Part shown: in pieces, positions 1 to 8,410 of the stretch
Position numbering within the stretch: the first letter of the stretch is position 1
How the letters are laid out: every line of letters starts with the position of its first letter
Source of the DNA: Methylotenera_A sp046598525
Lineage (GTDB): Bacteria > Pseudomonadota > Gammaproteobacteria > Burkholderiales > Methylophilaceae
DNA: 64,000 nt
NCBI GenBank assembly: GCA_046598525.1
Contig: JBKJIJ010000004.1
Location: 62,001-126,000, forward strand
Reading direction: 5' to 3'
Notes under the pieces: generated by a model
Database searches by the model: none
Seen by the model: the letters and a program-made list of their open reading frames with translations, nothing else
Told to the model about the DNA's origin: nothing
Translations under genes and position numbers: made by a program

Positions 1-1559
1 TGGCTGCGGTGCAGATGGGCTTGATTTATGTGAACCCACAAGGCCCAGACGGCAACCCTGACCCATTGGCTTCTGCGCGTGATATTCGTGAGACATTTGC
101 CCGCATGGCGATGAATGATGAAGAGACTGTTGCGCTTACCGCTGGTGGCCACACCTTTGGTAAATCGCACGGTGCGGCAGCTGAGAGTAATGTTGGCCGC
201 GAACCAGAAGCAGGAAATATTGAAGAGCAAGGTTTTGGCTGGGCCAACATTCATGGCACTGGCAAAGGTGGCGATGCTATTACCAGTGGCATTGAAGGCG
301 CATGGACAGCTAATCCAATTAAATGGGATAACGGCTATTTTGATGTGCTGTTAGGCTATGACTGGGAATTAACCAAAAGCCCAGCTGGTGCATGGCAGTG
401 GAGAGCAATAGATTTGCAAGAGAAGGATATGGCGCCAGCGGCGCATGATGCATCTAGGAAAGAAGGCCTGACGATGACTACGGCCGATATAGCGATGCGC
501 ATGGATCCAATCTATGAGAAGATTTCCCGCCGCTTTCATCAAGACCCAGCGGCGCTTGCAGATGCATTCGCGCGCGCTTGGTTTAAGCTAACTCACCGTG
601 ATATGGGTCCACGTACTCGTTATCATGGTCCGTTGGTGCCTAGTGAAGTATTAATCTGGCAAGACCCGATTCCTGCGGTGAACCATGCATTGGTGGACAG
701 CCATGATGTGGCCGCATTGAAAGCGCAAATTTTGGCATCTGGCTTAAGCACGCAGCAACTGGTTAGCACGGCTTGGGCTTCTGCTTCTACCTTCCGTGGT
801 AGTGATAAGCGTGGTGGTGCCAATGGCGCACGTATTCGCTTATATCCAATGAAAAATTGGGAAGCTAACCAACCAGCACAATTGGCTGATGTACTTTCCA
901 CGTTGGAAGGTATACAGAACAGCTTCAACGCAGGCAGCAAGCAAGTGTCACTGGCAGACCTTATTGTGTTGGGTGGTGCGGCGGCGATTGAAGCGGCGGC
1001 CAAGCAAGCAGGCGTTAATATTAGCGTGCCATTTGCGCCGGGCCGCATGGATGCTTCGCAAGAGCAGACTGATGTGGATTCTTTCGCCGTGTTAGAGCCA
1101 CAAGCTGATGGCTTCCGCAATTATACGAAAAATGGCTTGGCAGGCTATGGTGCCGAATTGCTGATTGACAAAGCACAGCTGCTAAACCTAACCGCGCCTG
1201 AGATGACAGTGTTAATTGGTGGCTTGCGTGCATTGGATGCCAACTATGCCGGCACTAAGCATGGCGTGTTCACCAAAAACCCAGCTGTGTTAAGCAATGA
1301 TTATTTTGTGAATCTGCTTGATATGAGCACGGCTTGGAAACGTTCAGCAGCTGATGCTGACGTATTGGAAGGCCGTGATCGCAAGAGTGGTGATTTGAAA
1401 TGGACAGGCACCGTCGTTGATTTGGTATTTGGATCTAACTCGCAATTACGCGCATTGGCAGAGGTGTATGCCCAAACGGATGCGAATGAGAAATTCGTGC
1501 ATGACTTTGTTGCCGCTTGGAACAAGGTGATGAATGCGGATCGCTTCGATCTCAAATAA
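1..1559 (+). CDS. katG: Catalase-peroxidase KatG, 5' end cut off by window edge
   Basis: This is the C-terminal two thirds (about 518 residues) of a bifunctional heme catalase-peroxidase that removes H2O2. The reading frame is open from base 3 with no start, so the gene begins outside the window. Family marks are visible: the Tyr and Met of the Met-Tyr-Trp crosslink needed for catalase activity (Tyr in LIYVNPQGPDG, Met 26 residues later) and the proximal heme ligand His in GGHTFGKSHG, 41 residues after that Tyr, the same spacing as in the mycobacterial enzyme. The second, degenerate peroxidase domain follows and ends at a TAA. A strong hairpin terminator follows directly. No sign of damage is seen. 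Confidence 0.97.
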   Translation, partial: AAVQMGLIYVNPQGPDGNPDPLASARDIRETFARMAMNDEETVALTAGGHTFGKSHGAAAESNVGREPEAGNIEEQGFGWANIHGTGKGGDAITSGIEGAWTANPIKWDNGYFDVLLGYDWELTKSPAGAWQWRAIDLQEKDMAPAAHDASRKEGLTMTTADIAMRMDPIYEKISRRFHQDPAALADAFARAWFKLTHRDMGPRTRYHGPLVPSEVLIWQDPIPAVNHALVDSHDVAALKAQILASGLSTQQLVSTAWASASTFRGSDKRGGANGARIRLYPMKNWEANQPAQLADVLSTLEGIQNSFNAGSKQVSLADLIVLGGAAAIEAAAKQAGVNISVPFAPGRMDASQEQTDVDSFAVLEPQADGFRNYTKNGLAGYGAELLIDKAQLLNLTAPEMTVLIGGLRALDANYAGTKHGVFTKNPAVLSNDYFVNLLDMSTAWKRSAADADVLEGRDRKSGDLKWTGTVVDLVFGSNSQLRALAEVYAQTDANEKFVHDFVAAWNKVMNADRFDLK

Positions 1560-1584
1560 AGTGAAGTAAAGTAAGTTTGACCTT

Positions 1585-1611
1585 AAGCCCGCGCAAGCGG
1601 GCTTTTTATTT
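1585..1611 (+). terminator. Rho-independent terminator of katG
   Basis: An 8-bp perfect stem AAGCCCGC / GCGGGCTT with a GCAA tetraloop is followed by a T-rich run, 25 bases after the katG stop. Confidence 0.9.
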
Positions 1612-1690
1612 TGTAAGAAACGCGCTATAAATACGACAAACAAATAACCAATCACTTAAACTAACTTTTTAATTGTTATCTGGAATAAAA

Positions 1691-1855
1691 ATGAAATCTT
1701 GGATGTGTATTATATGTGGGCTTATTTATGAAGAAGAAAAAGGCTGGCCAGAAGACGGCATTGCGCCTGGCACGCGTTGGGAAGATGTGCCAACAGATTG
1801 GCTTTGCCCAGAATGCGGCGCTGGTAAAAGCGATTTTGAAATGGTGGAGTTTTGA
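1691..1855 (+). CDS. rubA: Rubredoxin
   Basis: A 54-residue one-iron electron carrier. Two CxxC pairs that bind the Fe(Cys)4 centre are visible (CIIC near residue 6 and CPEC near residue 39), with the aromatic core residues W, Y and W and the usual GWPEDGIAPGT loop. Length is exactly that of the family. The in-frame TTG at 1673 would add six residues of no family resemblance, so the ATG at 1691 is preferred. It stands alone between katG and a ParA-type gene. A role in oxidative stress is suggested by the katG neighbour but not shown. Confidence 0.95.
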   Translation: MKSWMCIICGLIYEEEKGWPEDGIAPGTRWEDVPTDWLCPECGAGKSDFEMVEF

Positions 1856-1936
1856 TTGTGCACAATTAGCTAAAAGTACGGTATGATTTTTTTACTGCTT
1901 AAATGTTAGCTAAACTGTTGATGAAACTGGAAAAAC

Positions 1937-2560
1937 ATGAAAACCGTACTGGTTGCTAATCCCAAAGGGGGCAGCGGCAAAACCACATTGGCCACTAATT
2001 TGGCGGGTTATTTTGCCAGCTTAAATTACCGCGTCATGCTGTCCGATTTAGATCGCCAACAATCATCAACTGGCTGGCTACAAAGGCGTTCGGCCGATTT
2101 ACCGTTTATAGAAGCGCATAGCCCAAAAGCCAAACAATCGGATTTTAAAGCGCAATGGGTGGTGGCCGATTCGCCCGGTGGCTTTAGAGATGAAAAATTA
2201 TCCGATGCGATTAAACAAGCCGATTGCGTGATTGTGCCCATTCAGCCATCGGCTTTTGATATAGGCGCAACGCAAGATTTTTTAGATTTATTAAACGAAG
2301 AAAAAGCCATCCGTAAGCAAAAAACCTTTGTGGCTTTGGTGGGCATGCGCGTTAACAGTCGCACCACGGCGGCGGCAAAATTGGCCGAATTTATGGCGCA
2401 AACTAACTTTCCTGTTTTAACGTATTTGCGTAGTGCGCAAAGTTATATCACCGCAGCCGAGCAAGGCACTAGTTTATTTGATATGCGGCCGTCACTGGTT
2501 GCGCAAGATATTGAGCAATGGCAACCCTTATTAGATTGGATTAACCAAACAACTGCTTAA
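1937..2560 (+). CDS. Orphan ParA/MinD-type ATPase
   Basis: A 207-residue deviant Walker-A ATPase of the ParA/Soj/MinD superfamily. The signature NPKGGSGKTT (residues 9-18) carries both lysines of the deviant P-loop, and a switch-like DLDRQQSS segment follows near residue 38. It lacks an N-terminal helix-turn-helix and has no ParB partner beside it, unlike the chromosomal parA at 35781. Single-domain proteins of this kind position cargo such as plasmids, chemoreceptor arrays or carboxysomes on the nucleoid or membrane; the cargo here cannot be told. No amphipathic MinD-like tail is obvious. Confidence 0.85.
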   Translation: MKTVLVANPKGGSGKTTLATNLAGYFASLNYRVMLSDLDRQQSSTGWLQRRSADLPFIEAHSPKAKQSDFKAQWVVADSPGGFRDEKLSDAIKQADCVIVPIQPSAFDIGATQDFLDLLNEEKAIRKQKTFVALVGMRVNSRTTAAAKLAEFMAQTNFPVLTYLRSAQSYITAAEQGTSLFDMRPSLVAQDIEQWQPLLDWINQTTA

Positions 2561-2597
2561 TTTTTAAGCTAAATATCACCAATGCAAAGCCAAACAA

Positions 2598-2625
2598 TTG
2601 AGATTTTTTTAAATTACGTTAAAAT
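2598..2625 (+). promoter_or_regulatory. Candidate sigma-70 promoter of the small membrane peptide gene
   Basis: TTGAGA (2598-2603), 16-base spacer, TAAAAT (2620-2625); each hexamer matches consensus at 5 of 6. It lies about 75 bases before the small ORF at 2700 and after the ParA-type gene has ended. Confidence 0.5.
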
Positions 2626-2699
2626 ATCGTCCGCAAATTAGCCGTTAGTTTTTTAGCGTAAAACGTTTAAATCAATCAATATTTTTATTGGAGAGCATT

Positions 2700-2795
2700 T
2701 TGGAACTTGTTGGCGCAGTAGGTCTTTATTATTTAGCGGGTGTTTTAGTGGTGATTAGTGGAATTTTGTTGTATTGCGTTAAAAAAATTAAGTAA
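2700..2795 (+). CDS. 31-residue single-pass membrane peptide
   Basis: A very small gene starting at TTG and preceded at about five bases by a good ribosome site (GGAGAG, 2690-2695). The product is one hydrophobic helix (residues about 4-25) followed by a basic KKIK tail, giving a predicted N-out/C-in single-pass membrane peptide. It has a plausible promoter upstream and a perfect hairpin terminator five bases downstream, so it looks like an independent transcript of about 200 bases. I do not recognise the family; peptides of this kind often modulate membrane complexes. A non-coding RNA that happens to be open is the alternative. Confidence 0.6.
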   Translation: MELVGAVGLYYLAGVLVVISGILLYCVKKIK

Positions 2796-2798
2796 TAA

Positions 2799-2826
2799 AA
2801 AAAGGCCTTTAAAGGCCTTTTTTTAT
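2799..2826 (+). terminator. Rho-independent terminator
   Basis: Two tandem AAAGGCCTTT palindromes form a perfect 10-bp hairpin flanked by A and T runs, ending the small membrane peptide transcript. Confidence 0.9.
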
Positions 2827-2950
2827 GCCCAGCGTATTTGTAAGCTCTATTCTTTATTATCAATTCAATCGCTATTAATCAATTAATTAACCGTTTAAAA
2901 AAGCGTCGGTTCAGTCTTCACATGGCCTAATTTAATTGTTACTATTTAAA

Positions 2951-2971
2951 TATGGTTATATAGACTAGTCT
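2951..2971 (+). promoter_or_regulatory. Possible operator upstream of the BLUF gene
   Basis: The sequence TATGGTTATATA (2951-2962) is followed directly by the 10-bp palindrome AGACTAGTCT (2962-2971), 35-55 bases before the BLUF start. The same 12-mer occurs before the GGDEF-EAL gene at 13077, and its TATGGTTA core upstream of pyp on the minus strand. Function is inferred only from the placement. Confidence 0.35.
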
Positions 2972-3005
2972 GTATATTATTTTTAGATGAATTGGCGCCA
3001 TTAAA

Positions 3006-3599
3006 ATGAAAACACTTTTACAAGTAATTTATATTAGCCGCTCCACTTTTGAAGCCTTAGATGCCAATAACAAAATAGAGCCGAATATCGCCAGAATTTT
3101 GGCTAAATCAAGGGTGAATAATCGCATTAATGGATTAGTGGGTGTGCTTTATTTTGGCGATGGCGTGTTTTTTCAGTGTCTTGAGGGTGAAGAAAGCGCG
3201 ATTAAAACTCTAATGATTAAGTTAAAAGCCGATTCGCGTCATAAAGATTTAAAGATTATTTCAAAAAAGACCATTGAACAATTAACGTTTGGTGATTGGG
3301 CCATGAAATTTGCGCCACTGGATGCGCAAATTCAGCAATTTTTAAAAGAAAATAACGTTCAAAAATTTGACCCCTACCAATTTTCTGGCGAAACCATTAA
3401 CCAGTTTTTAAATTTGCTGTTTAAAACCCACGATATCGCCACTGATTCGGTGCAATTACCCACGCTTAATTCGGTTATTAACGATGAACAAACCTATTTA
3501 AAGGCCATAAAAACGGCGCAATTAAAATCCAATATTGCTATAGCCGTGTCAATTGTTGCCCTAGTGTTGGCGGCGATTGCGGTGTTTGGCAACTTGTAA
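3006..3599 (+). CDS. BLUF-domain blue-light receptor with C-terminal membrane helix
   Basis: A 197-residue protein whose first ~110 residues are a flavin-binding BLUF domain. The residues of the photoactive hydrogen-bond network are present: Tyr9 in VIYISRS, Asn39, Gln57 in FFQCLEG, and Trp98/Met100 in GDWAM. The D-x-RH motif (76-79) also fits. After a ~60-residue linker the protein ends in a single hydrophobic helix (about 177-195), an unusual anchor for a short BLUF protein. It has no output domain of its own. It converges with a GGDEF-EAL gene, and the stand-alone EAL at 5974 resembles EAL domains fused to BLUF elsewhere, so cyclic-di-GMP control is the likely output (inference). Confidence 0.92.
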   Translation: MKTLLQVIYISRSTFEALDANNKIEPNIARILAKSRVNNRINGLVGVLYFGDGVFFQCLEGEESAIKTLMIKLKADSRHKDLKIISKKTIEQLTFGDWAMKFAPLDAQIQQFLKENNVQKFDPYQFSGETINQFLNLLFKTHDIATDSVQLPTLNSVINDEQTYLKAIKTAQLKSNIAIAVSIVALVLAAIAVFGNL

Positions 3600-3625
3600 T
3601 GGGAAAATCGCATGACAAGTGAATG

Positions 3626-5581
3626 CTAATAAATTAAAACCTCAAATTCTTTAATAGGCACTGGTTTACTAAAAAAGTAACCTTGATATAAATTGCAACC
3701 GTATTGTTTTAAATAAGCCAGCTGCAAATCGGTTTCTACGCCTTCTGCAATTACCGTCATTTTAAAGTTTTTGGCCAGCTCAATAATCGTTTTTACCATC
3801 ACCGCATCGCTGCTATCGGTTGCCATATTTGATATAAATTGTCGGTCAATTTTCACTTGGTCAAATGGCAGTTTTTTTAAATAAGATAGCGATGAATAGC
3901 CCGTTCCAAAGTCATCTAATGAAAGGCTGACGCCGATTTCTCTTAATTTAGTCATCTTAGCCACCACTAATTCTAGATTTTCTAAGGCCACGCTTTCGGT
4001 TAATTCTAATTTCAAATTGGCCGGATTAATACCGTGCTTATTGATATGCTGTTTTACAATTTCCACAAATTCAGCATCTTTAAATTGCACCGCGCTAATG
4101 TTAATAGCCAGCACTAAATGATTGGTTTTGTCGTTGCGTTGCCAACGGTTTAATTGCTTGCAGGCGGCATCTAGCACCCAAACACCCAGCACGTTAATCA
4201 GCGAAGTTTCTTCAGCAATAGGAATAAAATCATTAGGCGGAATTAATCCACGTTTGGGATGAATCCAGCGGATTAAGCCTTCTGCGCCAATTGGCTTATT
4301 TTCATTATCTATTTGAACTTGGTAATACAGCTCGAATTGATGATTTGCGATGGCAAAATGTAGGTCTGTTTCAATTTTGGCGCGATTTTCGACCGCTTTT
4401 TGTAGCTCGTCATCAAAAAACCACACCCTATTTCGGCCAAGACTTTTCGCCTTATACATGGCCATATCGGCATGATTAATTAAGGCATCAATGGATTGGT
4501 GATTGGCATTAAACAGATTAATGCCAATACTGGCCGAGCTAAAGTAATCTTGCGCGCCTAAAAAATATTTTTGCGCCAATATCGCTAAGACTTTTTCGGA
4601 AACGCGCGATACATTGCTTAATGCCGATTCTTCGTTATCGCCCAAATTTTCTAAGATTATGGCAAATTCATCACCGCCAATTCGCGCAACGGTATCTACT
4701 TTTCTGACCGTATTTTTTAAACGATTAGCCACTTCTTTTAATAACATATCGCCAAAACCGTGGCCTAAGGTATCGTTAATCAATTTAAATTTATCAATAT
4801 CAATAAACAGTATGGCGCAAAATTGGCGTTTTCTAAACGATTGCAAAAGCGCGATATTAAGCCTATCCATAAACAAGCTGCGATTGGCCAAACCGGTTAA
4901 TGCATCGTAAAACGCTAGCTGTTGAAACTTGCCCACCATGTCTTTTACATTGTTTACCACTAGCCACAACGCCAATGAACACGCGATTAAGCGCATAAAA
5001 TGCCAGCCCCACCAAAACAAATCCCAAATTTGTGAGGTAACAAATAAAAGTGCAGCAATGCCAAATAAAATACATTGCAGTGAAAAGAATTGATCTTCTT
5101 TTCGATGCGTATAGCGTTGGCTTATGTACAGCTTTACCGCCGCTAATAGCATCAGCAAGCCGCCACTTATATTGATCATTTTAGATGAGTAGCTAAATCC
5201 ATTTGCACTAAGCATTAAGGGCACCTGCGCTGGCAATAACAGGCTAAACATACAAACCACTAGCGAAACAGCGATGGCTAAAACGGGTAAATATTTGCTT
5301 GAGTGTTTATTAACGTTATCTGGCAACCAAACGCATGCAAAAAATAAGCCGCCAAAAAAAGTGGCGGCGCTGTAAAACCAAACAAAGTTATTGCCCGGCG
5401 GCATAATGGCATGCAGCGCATCTAAAGAGCCCATGGCAATTAAAGCGGCCGAAATCGAATAATTAAAGCGGCTGCCCCTATTGGTGGAGTTGAGCTTAAT
5501 TAGCAGGTAAGCCACCATGATGGCAATGATGGCACCGCTTATTTCAATAGCGGCATGCAGGGGTATGTTTTCTATGTACAT
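3626..5581 (-). CDS. Membrane GGDEF-EAL cyclic-di-GMP enzyme
   Basis: A 651-residue protein. Residues 1-215 form about seven membrane helices resembling a MASE-type sensor (MASE3-like is my best guess). The GGDEF domain has intact GGDEF (302-306) and an intact inhibitory site RKVD (293-296) five residues upstream. The EAL domain keeps the other catalytic motifs (LTES, DDFGTGYS, KIDRQF, AEGVET, QGYFF) but its signature reads EGL (434-436); the metal-binding Glu and the Leu are retained. It could therefore be a dual-function or switchable cyclase/phosphodiesterase. The gene converges on the BLUF gene with 26 bases between stops and diverges from the EAL gene. Confidence 0.93.
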   Translation of the reverse strand: MYIENIPLHAAIEISGAIIAIMVAYLLIKLNSTNRGSRFNYSISAALIAMGSLDALHAIMPPGNNFVWFYSAATFFGGLFFACVWLPDNVNKHSSKYLPVLAIAVSLVVCMFSLLLPAQVPLMLSANGFSYSSKMINISGGLLMLLAAVKLYISQRYTHRKEDQFFSLQCILFGIAALLFVTSQIWDLFWWGWHFMRLIACSLALWLVVNNVKDMVGKFQQLAFYDALTGLANRSLFMDRLNIALLQSFRKRQFCAILFIDIDKFKLINDTLGHGFGDMLLKEVANRLKNTVRKVDTVARIGGDEFAIILENLGDNEESALSNVSRVSEKVLAILAQKYFLGAQDYFSSASIGINLFNANHQSIDALINHADMAMYKAKSLGRNRVWFFDDELQKAVENRAKIETDLHFAIANHQFELYYQVQIDNENKPIGAEGLIRWIHPKRGLIPPNDFIPIAEETSLINVLGVWVLDAACKQLNRWQRNDKTNHLVLAINISAVQFKDAEFVEIVKQHINKHGINPANLKLELTESVALENLELVVAKMTKLREIGVSLSLDDFGTGYSSLSYLKKLPFDQVKIDRQFISNMATDSSDAVMVKTIIELAKNFKMTVIAEGVETDLQLAYLKQYGCNLYQGYFFSKPVPIKEFEVLIY

Positions 5582-5973
5582 AAGTACCTAATTTAATTAA
5601 TTAGCTAGGAATCTTGATGGCAAGGATTGATGGGACTTTTTTGAGGCGTGATCATTGAATTAATTTTATTTTTATTATTTAGCGTGCAAAGTAAAATATA
5701 ATTTTATATCATAAACTAAAATATTAAATCGTCAAAACTAAGTATATTTTGATGTTGGCGAACCATGCAGTACAAGCACATGCCAAATACCTGTAAATTT
5801 TAGGCAATGCCCACTTTTAAAAAAGTAGCGCATAAATTGATTGTTAATAAAGGTTTATCAAATTAATGATTTTGCTGTCTTAAAATGTAGCCATTTGATT
5901 TATAGTTTAAAAAGAGTTTTATAAAGAAACCAAAGATGTAGTTTTTGTTATAAGTGGTAAGGAGTAGTAAAAA
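5582..5973. other. Divergent regulatory region, no gene
   Basis: This AT-rich 392-base gap separates two divergently transcribed cyclic-di-GMP genes. A possible promoter for the EAL gene is TTGATT at 5895 with a TATAAA/TTATAA candidate at 5919-5925. A strong ribosome site AAGGAG lies at 5959-5964. A small hairpin ACTTTT/AAAAGT lies at 5813-5826. No coding sequence or RNA gene is seen. Confidence 0.5.
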
Positions 5974-6774
5974 ATGAATGAAATTGTTAACTTTTCACCA
6001 GTTGGATGTAAGGAATGTAGAGATAAAACAAAGCTGGGCATTGATTTTACGATGGCCTTTCAGCCGATTGTGGATGTATCTAATAATTCCGTTTTTGGTT
6101 ACGAAGCATTGGTGAGGGGTGTTAATAATGAAGGCGCGCAATTCATATTATCGCAATTAAATGACAGTAATCGTTACCGGTTTGATCAAGCGATTCGCGT
6201 AAAAGCGATTGATTTGGCAAAACGTTTAAATTTACAAGGCATGTTAAGTATTAACTTTATGCCCAATGCTGTTTATAAGCCAGAAACCTGCATTCGCGCC
6301 ACCTTAGAGGCGGCGGCTGAGATGGATTTTCCCACAAATCGCATTATGTTTGAGGTGACCGAAGGCGAAAAAGTCATTGATAACGATCATTTATGCAATA
6401 TTTTTAAAGAATATAAAAAGCACAACTTTACAACGGCTATTGACGATTTTGGTGCCGGTTATGCGGGCTTGAATTTACTAGCCGATTGGCAACCCGATAT
6501 CATTAAATTGGATATGTCTTTAACGCGAAACGTAAACAGCGACCGCGTGCGACGCGCTTTGGTTTTTGGCATTATTTCCATCTGCAAAGAGCTGGATATT
6601 AAAGTGATTGCAGAAGGAATTGAGACAATTGAAGAGTGTTTAACCTTGGTGGATGAAGGTGTGACCTTGTTTCAAGGCTATCTTTTTGCGCGCCCTGGTT
6701 TTGAAAGCTTACCGATTGTGAATGCTGAAGTGTGGCCCATGGTTAAAAACCGCCGCGCAAAAGACCGCCGCTAA
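5974..6774 (+). CDS. Stand-alone EAL cyclic-di-GMP phosphodiesterase
   Basis: A 266-residue single-domain EAL protein predicted to hydrolyse cyclic-di-GMP. All catalytic motifs are intact: EAL (44-46), the Asn in SINFMPN, Glu in EVTEGE, DDFGAGYAGL, Lys in IIKLD, AEGIET and FQGYLF. The wording around DDFGAGYAGL and the following LLADWQPDIIKLD resembles EAL domains fused to BLUF domains in other bacteria. A short N-terminal CKEC pair (residues 12-15) may bind metal. The start has a strong AAGGAG site. tal follows after 42 bases in the same direction, so EAL-tal-pcl is probably one operon. Confidence 0.93.
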   Translation: MNEIVNFSPVGCKECRDKTKLGIDFTMAFQPIVDVSNNSVFGYEALVRGVNNEGAQFILSQLNDSNRYRFDQAIRVKAIDLAKRLNLQGMLSINFMPNAVYKPETCIRATLEAAAEMDFPTNRIMFEVTEGEKVIDNDHLCNIFKEYKKHNFTTAIDDFGAGYAGLNLLADWQPDIIKLDMSLTRNVNSDRVRRALVFGIISICKELDIKVIAEGIETIEECLTLVDEGVTLFQGYLFARPGFESLPIVNAEVWPMVKNRRAKDRR

Positions 6775-6816
6775 AGGACTACCAGTAGCCTTTCTACTCT
6801 AACTGCTTGGCCGTTT

Positions 6817-8400
6817 ATGCCGCCATCGCCTTGTGATGTATCCAATATGACAAATGCCGCTATAAGCCCCCAAAACCAAACCATAAGCGTTGATAATGGC
6901 TTAATGTCGATTGATGACGTGATTAATATTGCTGAAAATTTAGTCAAAATTAGCTTTTCGGAAGATGCTAATTATCAAGCTTTTATTCAGCGCGGTGCGG
7001 ATTTTGTCATGCAAATTTTGGCCGATGGTCAGCCTGTTTATGGCATCAATACAGGCTTAGGCGATTCTTGCGATGTGCTTATTCCTGACGATTTAGCCTT
7101 AGCCCTTTCTAAGCATTTATACACATATCACGGTTGCGGCTTAGGCCAACAGTTCACCAGCAAACAAGCTAGGGCCATTATGGCGGTGCGAATTGCCTCT
7201 TTGGCTAAAGGATATTCTGGCGTAAGGCCACTTTTATTAAAACAATTGGTAGCCTTTTTAAACAAAAGCATTAGCCCAATCATTCCATCAGAAGGCTCAG
7301 TTGGCGCCAGTGGCGATTTAACGCCGTTATCGTATTTGGCGTCAGCGCTGTGTGGCGAGCGCGAAGTGATGTATCAACAGCAGCGTATGGATGCGCAAAC
7401 GGCATTAGATTTATCCGGCTTACAGCCGCTAATATTGCAGCCAAAAGAGGCGCTAGCGTTGATGAATGGCACCTCTGTGATGACCGCCCTAGCCTGCGAA
7501 GCGCATAAACGTGCGCAATATTTAATGCAGCTTGCCACCAGAATTACAGCCATGGCTTCTTACGCGCTAGATGGTAACGCCAACCATTTTGATGAATTTT
7601 TATTCTCACTAAAACCACATGCCGGCCAACAGCGCGTGGCTAAATGGATACGCGAAGATTTAGTGCTGGATGACTATATTAATAGTAGCCGCATTCAAGA
7701 TCGCTATTCAATCCGCTGTGCGCCGCATATTATTGGGGTGCTAGCCGATGCGCTGCAGTGGATGAAAACCGACATTGAGCATGAATTAAATAGCGTTAAC
7801 GACAACCCTATTATTGATGCTGAAAATAAAAAGGTGCTGCACGGCGGCCATTTTTACGGCGGCCATATTGCATTTGTAATGGATAGCTTAAAAAATCAAG
7901 TGGCTAACATGGCCGATATGCTGGATAGACAATTAGCTTTGTTAGTAGACACTCGCTACAGCAATGGCTTGCCGGCTAATTTGTCTGGCTGCACTGGCGC
8001 AAACAGCGCCATTAACCACGGCCTAAAAGGTTTGCAGATTAGCGTTAGCGCTTGGACGGCGGAAGCATTAAAGCTAACCATGCCCGCTTCCGTTTTTTCG
8101 CGCTCTACCGAATGCCATAATCAAGACAAAGTAAGCATGGGCACCATTGCCAGCCGCGATTGCTTGCGCGTTTTAGAACTAACCGAGCAAGTGGCTGCCG
8201 CCATGTTGATAGCCGTGCATCAGGGCGTGCTATTAAGATTGCAATGCCCACAAAAAGCCACACTGCACCTTAATTTGCACAATATGCTGCAATTGTTATC
8301 GCCACATATTGCCTTTATTGAGCAAGATCGCGCCTTACAGCCGGATTTAGAAAAGTTGATTAACCAAATCCAGCAACGTGCTTGGCCCTTATATTGTTAA
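6817..8400 (+). CDS. tal: MIO-type aromatic amino acid ammonia-lyase, probable tyrosine ammonia-lyase for PYP chromophore
   Basis: A 527-residue member of the HutH/PAL/TAL family. The Ala-Ser-Gly triad that cyclises to the MIO electrophile is at 164-166 (GSVGASGDLTPLSY), the catalytic Tyr is Tyr75 (VYGINTGLG), and SVNDNPII, a typical family stretch, is present. At the pair that tunes substrate choice (His-Leu in Rhodobacter TAL, Ser-His in histidase) this protein has Tyr104-His105, so tyrosine specificity cannot be read from that site alone. Context decides: it is followed by a small acyl-AMP ligase and converges on a pyp gene, and no histidine-use genes are near. It would make p-coumarate from tyrosine. 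A second ATG at 6847 is a possible start. Confidence 0.88.
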   Translation: MPPSPCDVSNMTNAAISPQNQTISVDNGLMSIDDVINIAENLVKISFSEDANYQAFIQRGADFVMQILADGQPVYGINTGLGDSCDVLIPDDLALALSKHLYTYHGCGLGQQFTSKQARAIMAVRIASLAKGYSGVRPLLLKQLVAFLNKSISPIIPSEGSVGASGDLTPLSYLASALCGEREVMYQQQRMDAQTALDLSGLQPLILQPKEALALMNGTSVMTALACEAHKRAQYLMQLATRITAMASYALDGNANHFDEFLFSLKPHAGQQRVAKWIREDLVLDDYINSSRIQDRYSIRCAPHIIGVLADALQWMKTDIEHELNSVNDNPIIDAENKKVLHGGHFYGGHIAFVMDSLKNQVANMADMLDRQLALLVDTRYSNGLPANLSGCTGANSAINHGLKGLQISVSAWTAEALKLTMPASVFSRSTECHNQDKVSMGTIASRDCLRVLELTEQVAAAMLIAVHQGVLLRLQCPQKATLHLNLHNMLQLLSPHIAFIEQDRALQPDLEKLINQIQQRAWPLYC

Positions 8401-8410
8401 AATTCAGCAC

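Noticed and set aside
623..1120. 165-codon ORF opposite katG
   Set aside because: Shadow of the conserved katG frame; no start signal.
6817..8400. Histidine ammonia-lyase (HutH) of histidine catabolism
   Set aside because: No hutU, hutI or hutG neighbours; the selectivity pair is not Ser-His; context fits PYP chromophore supply.
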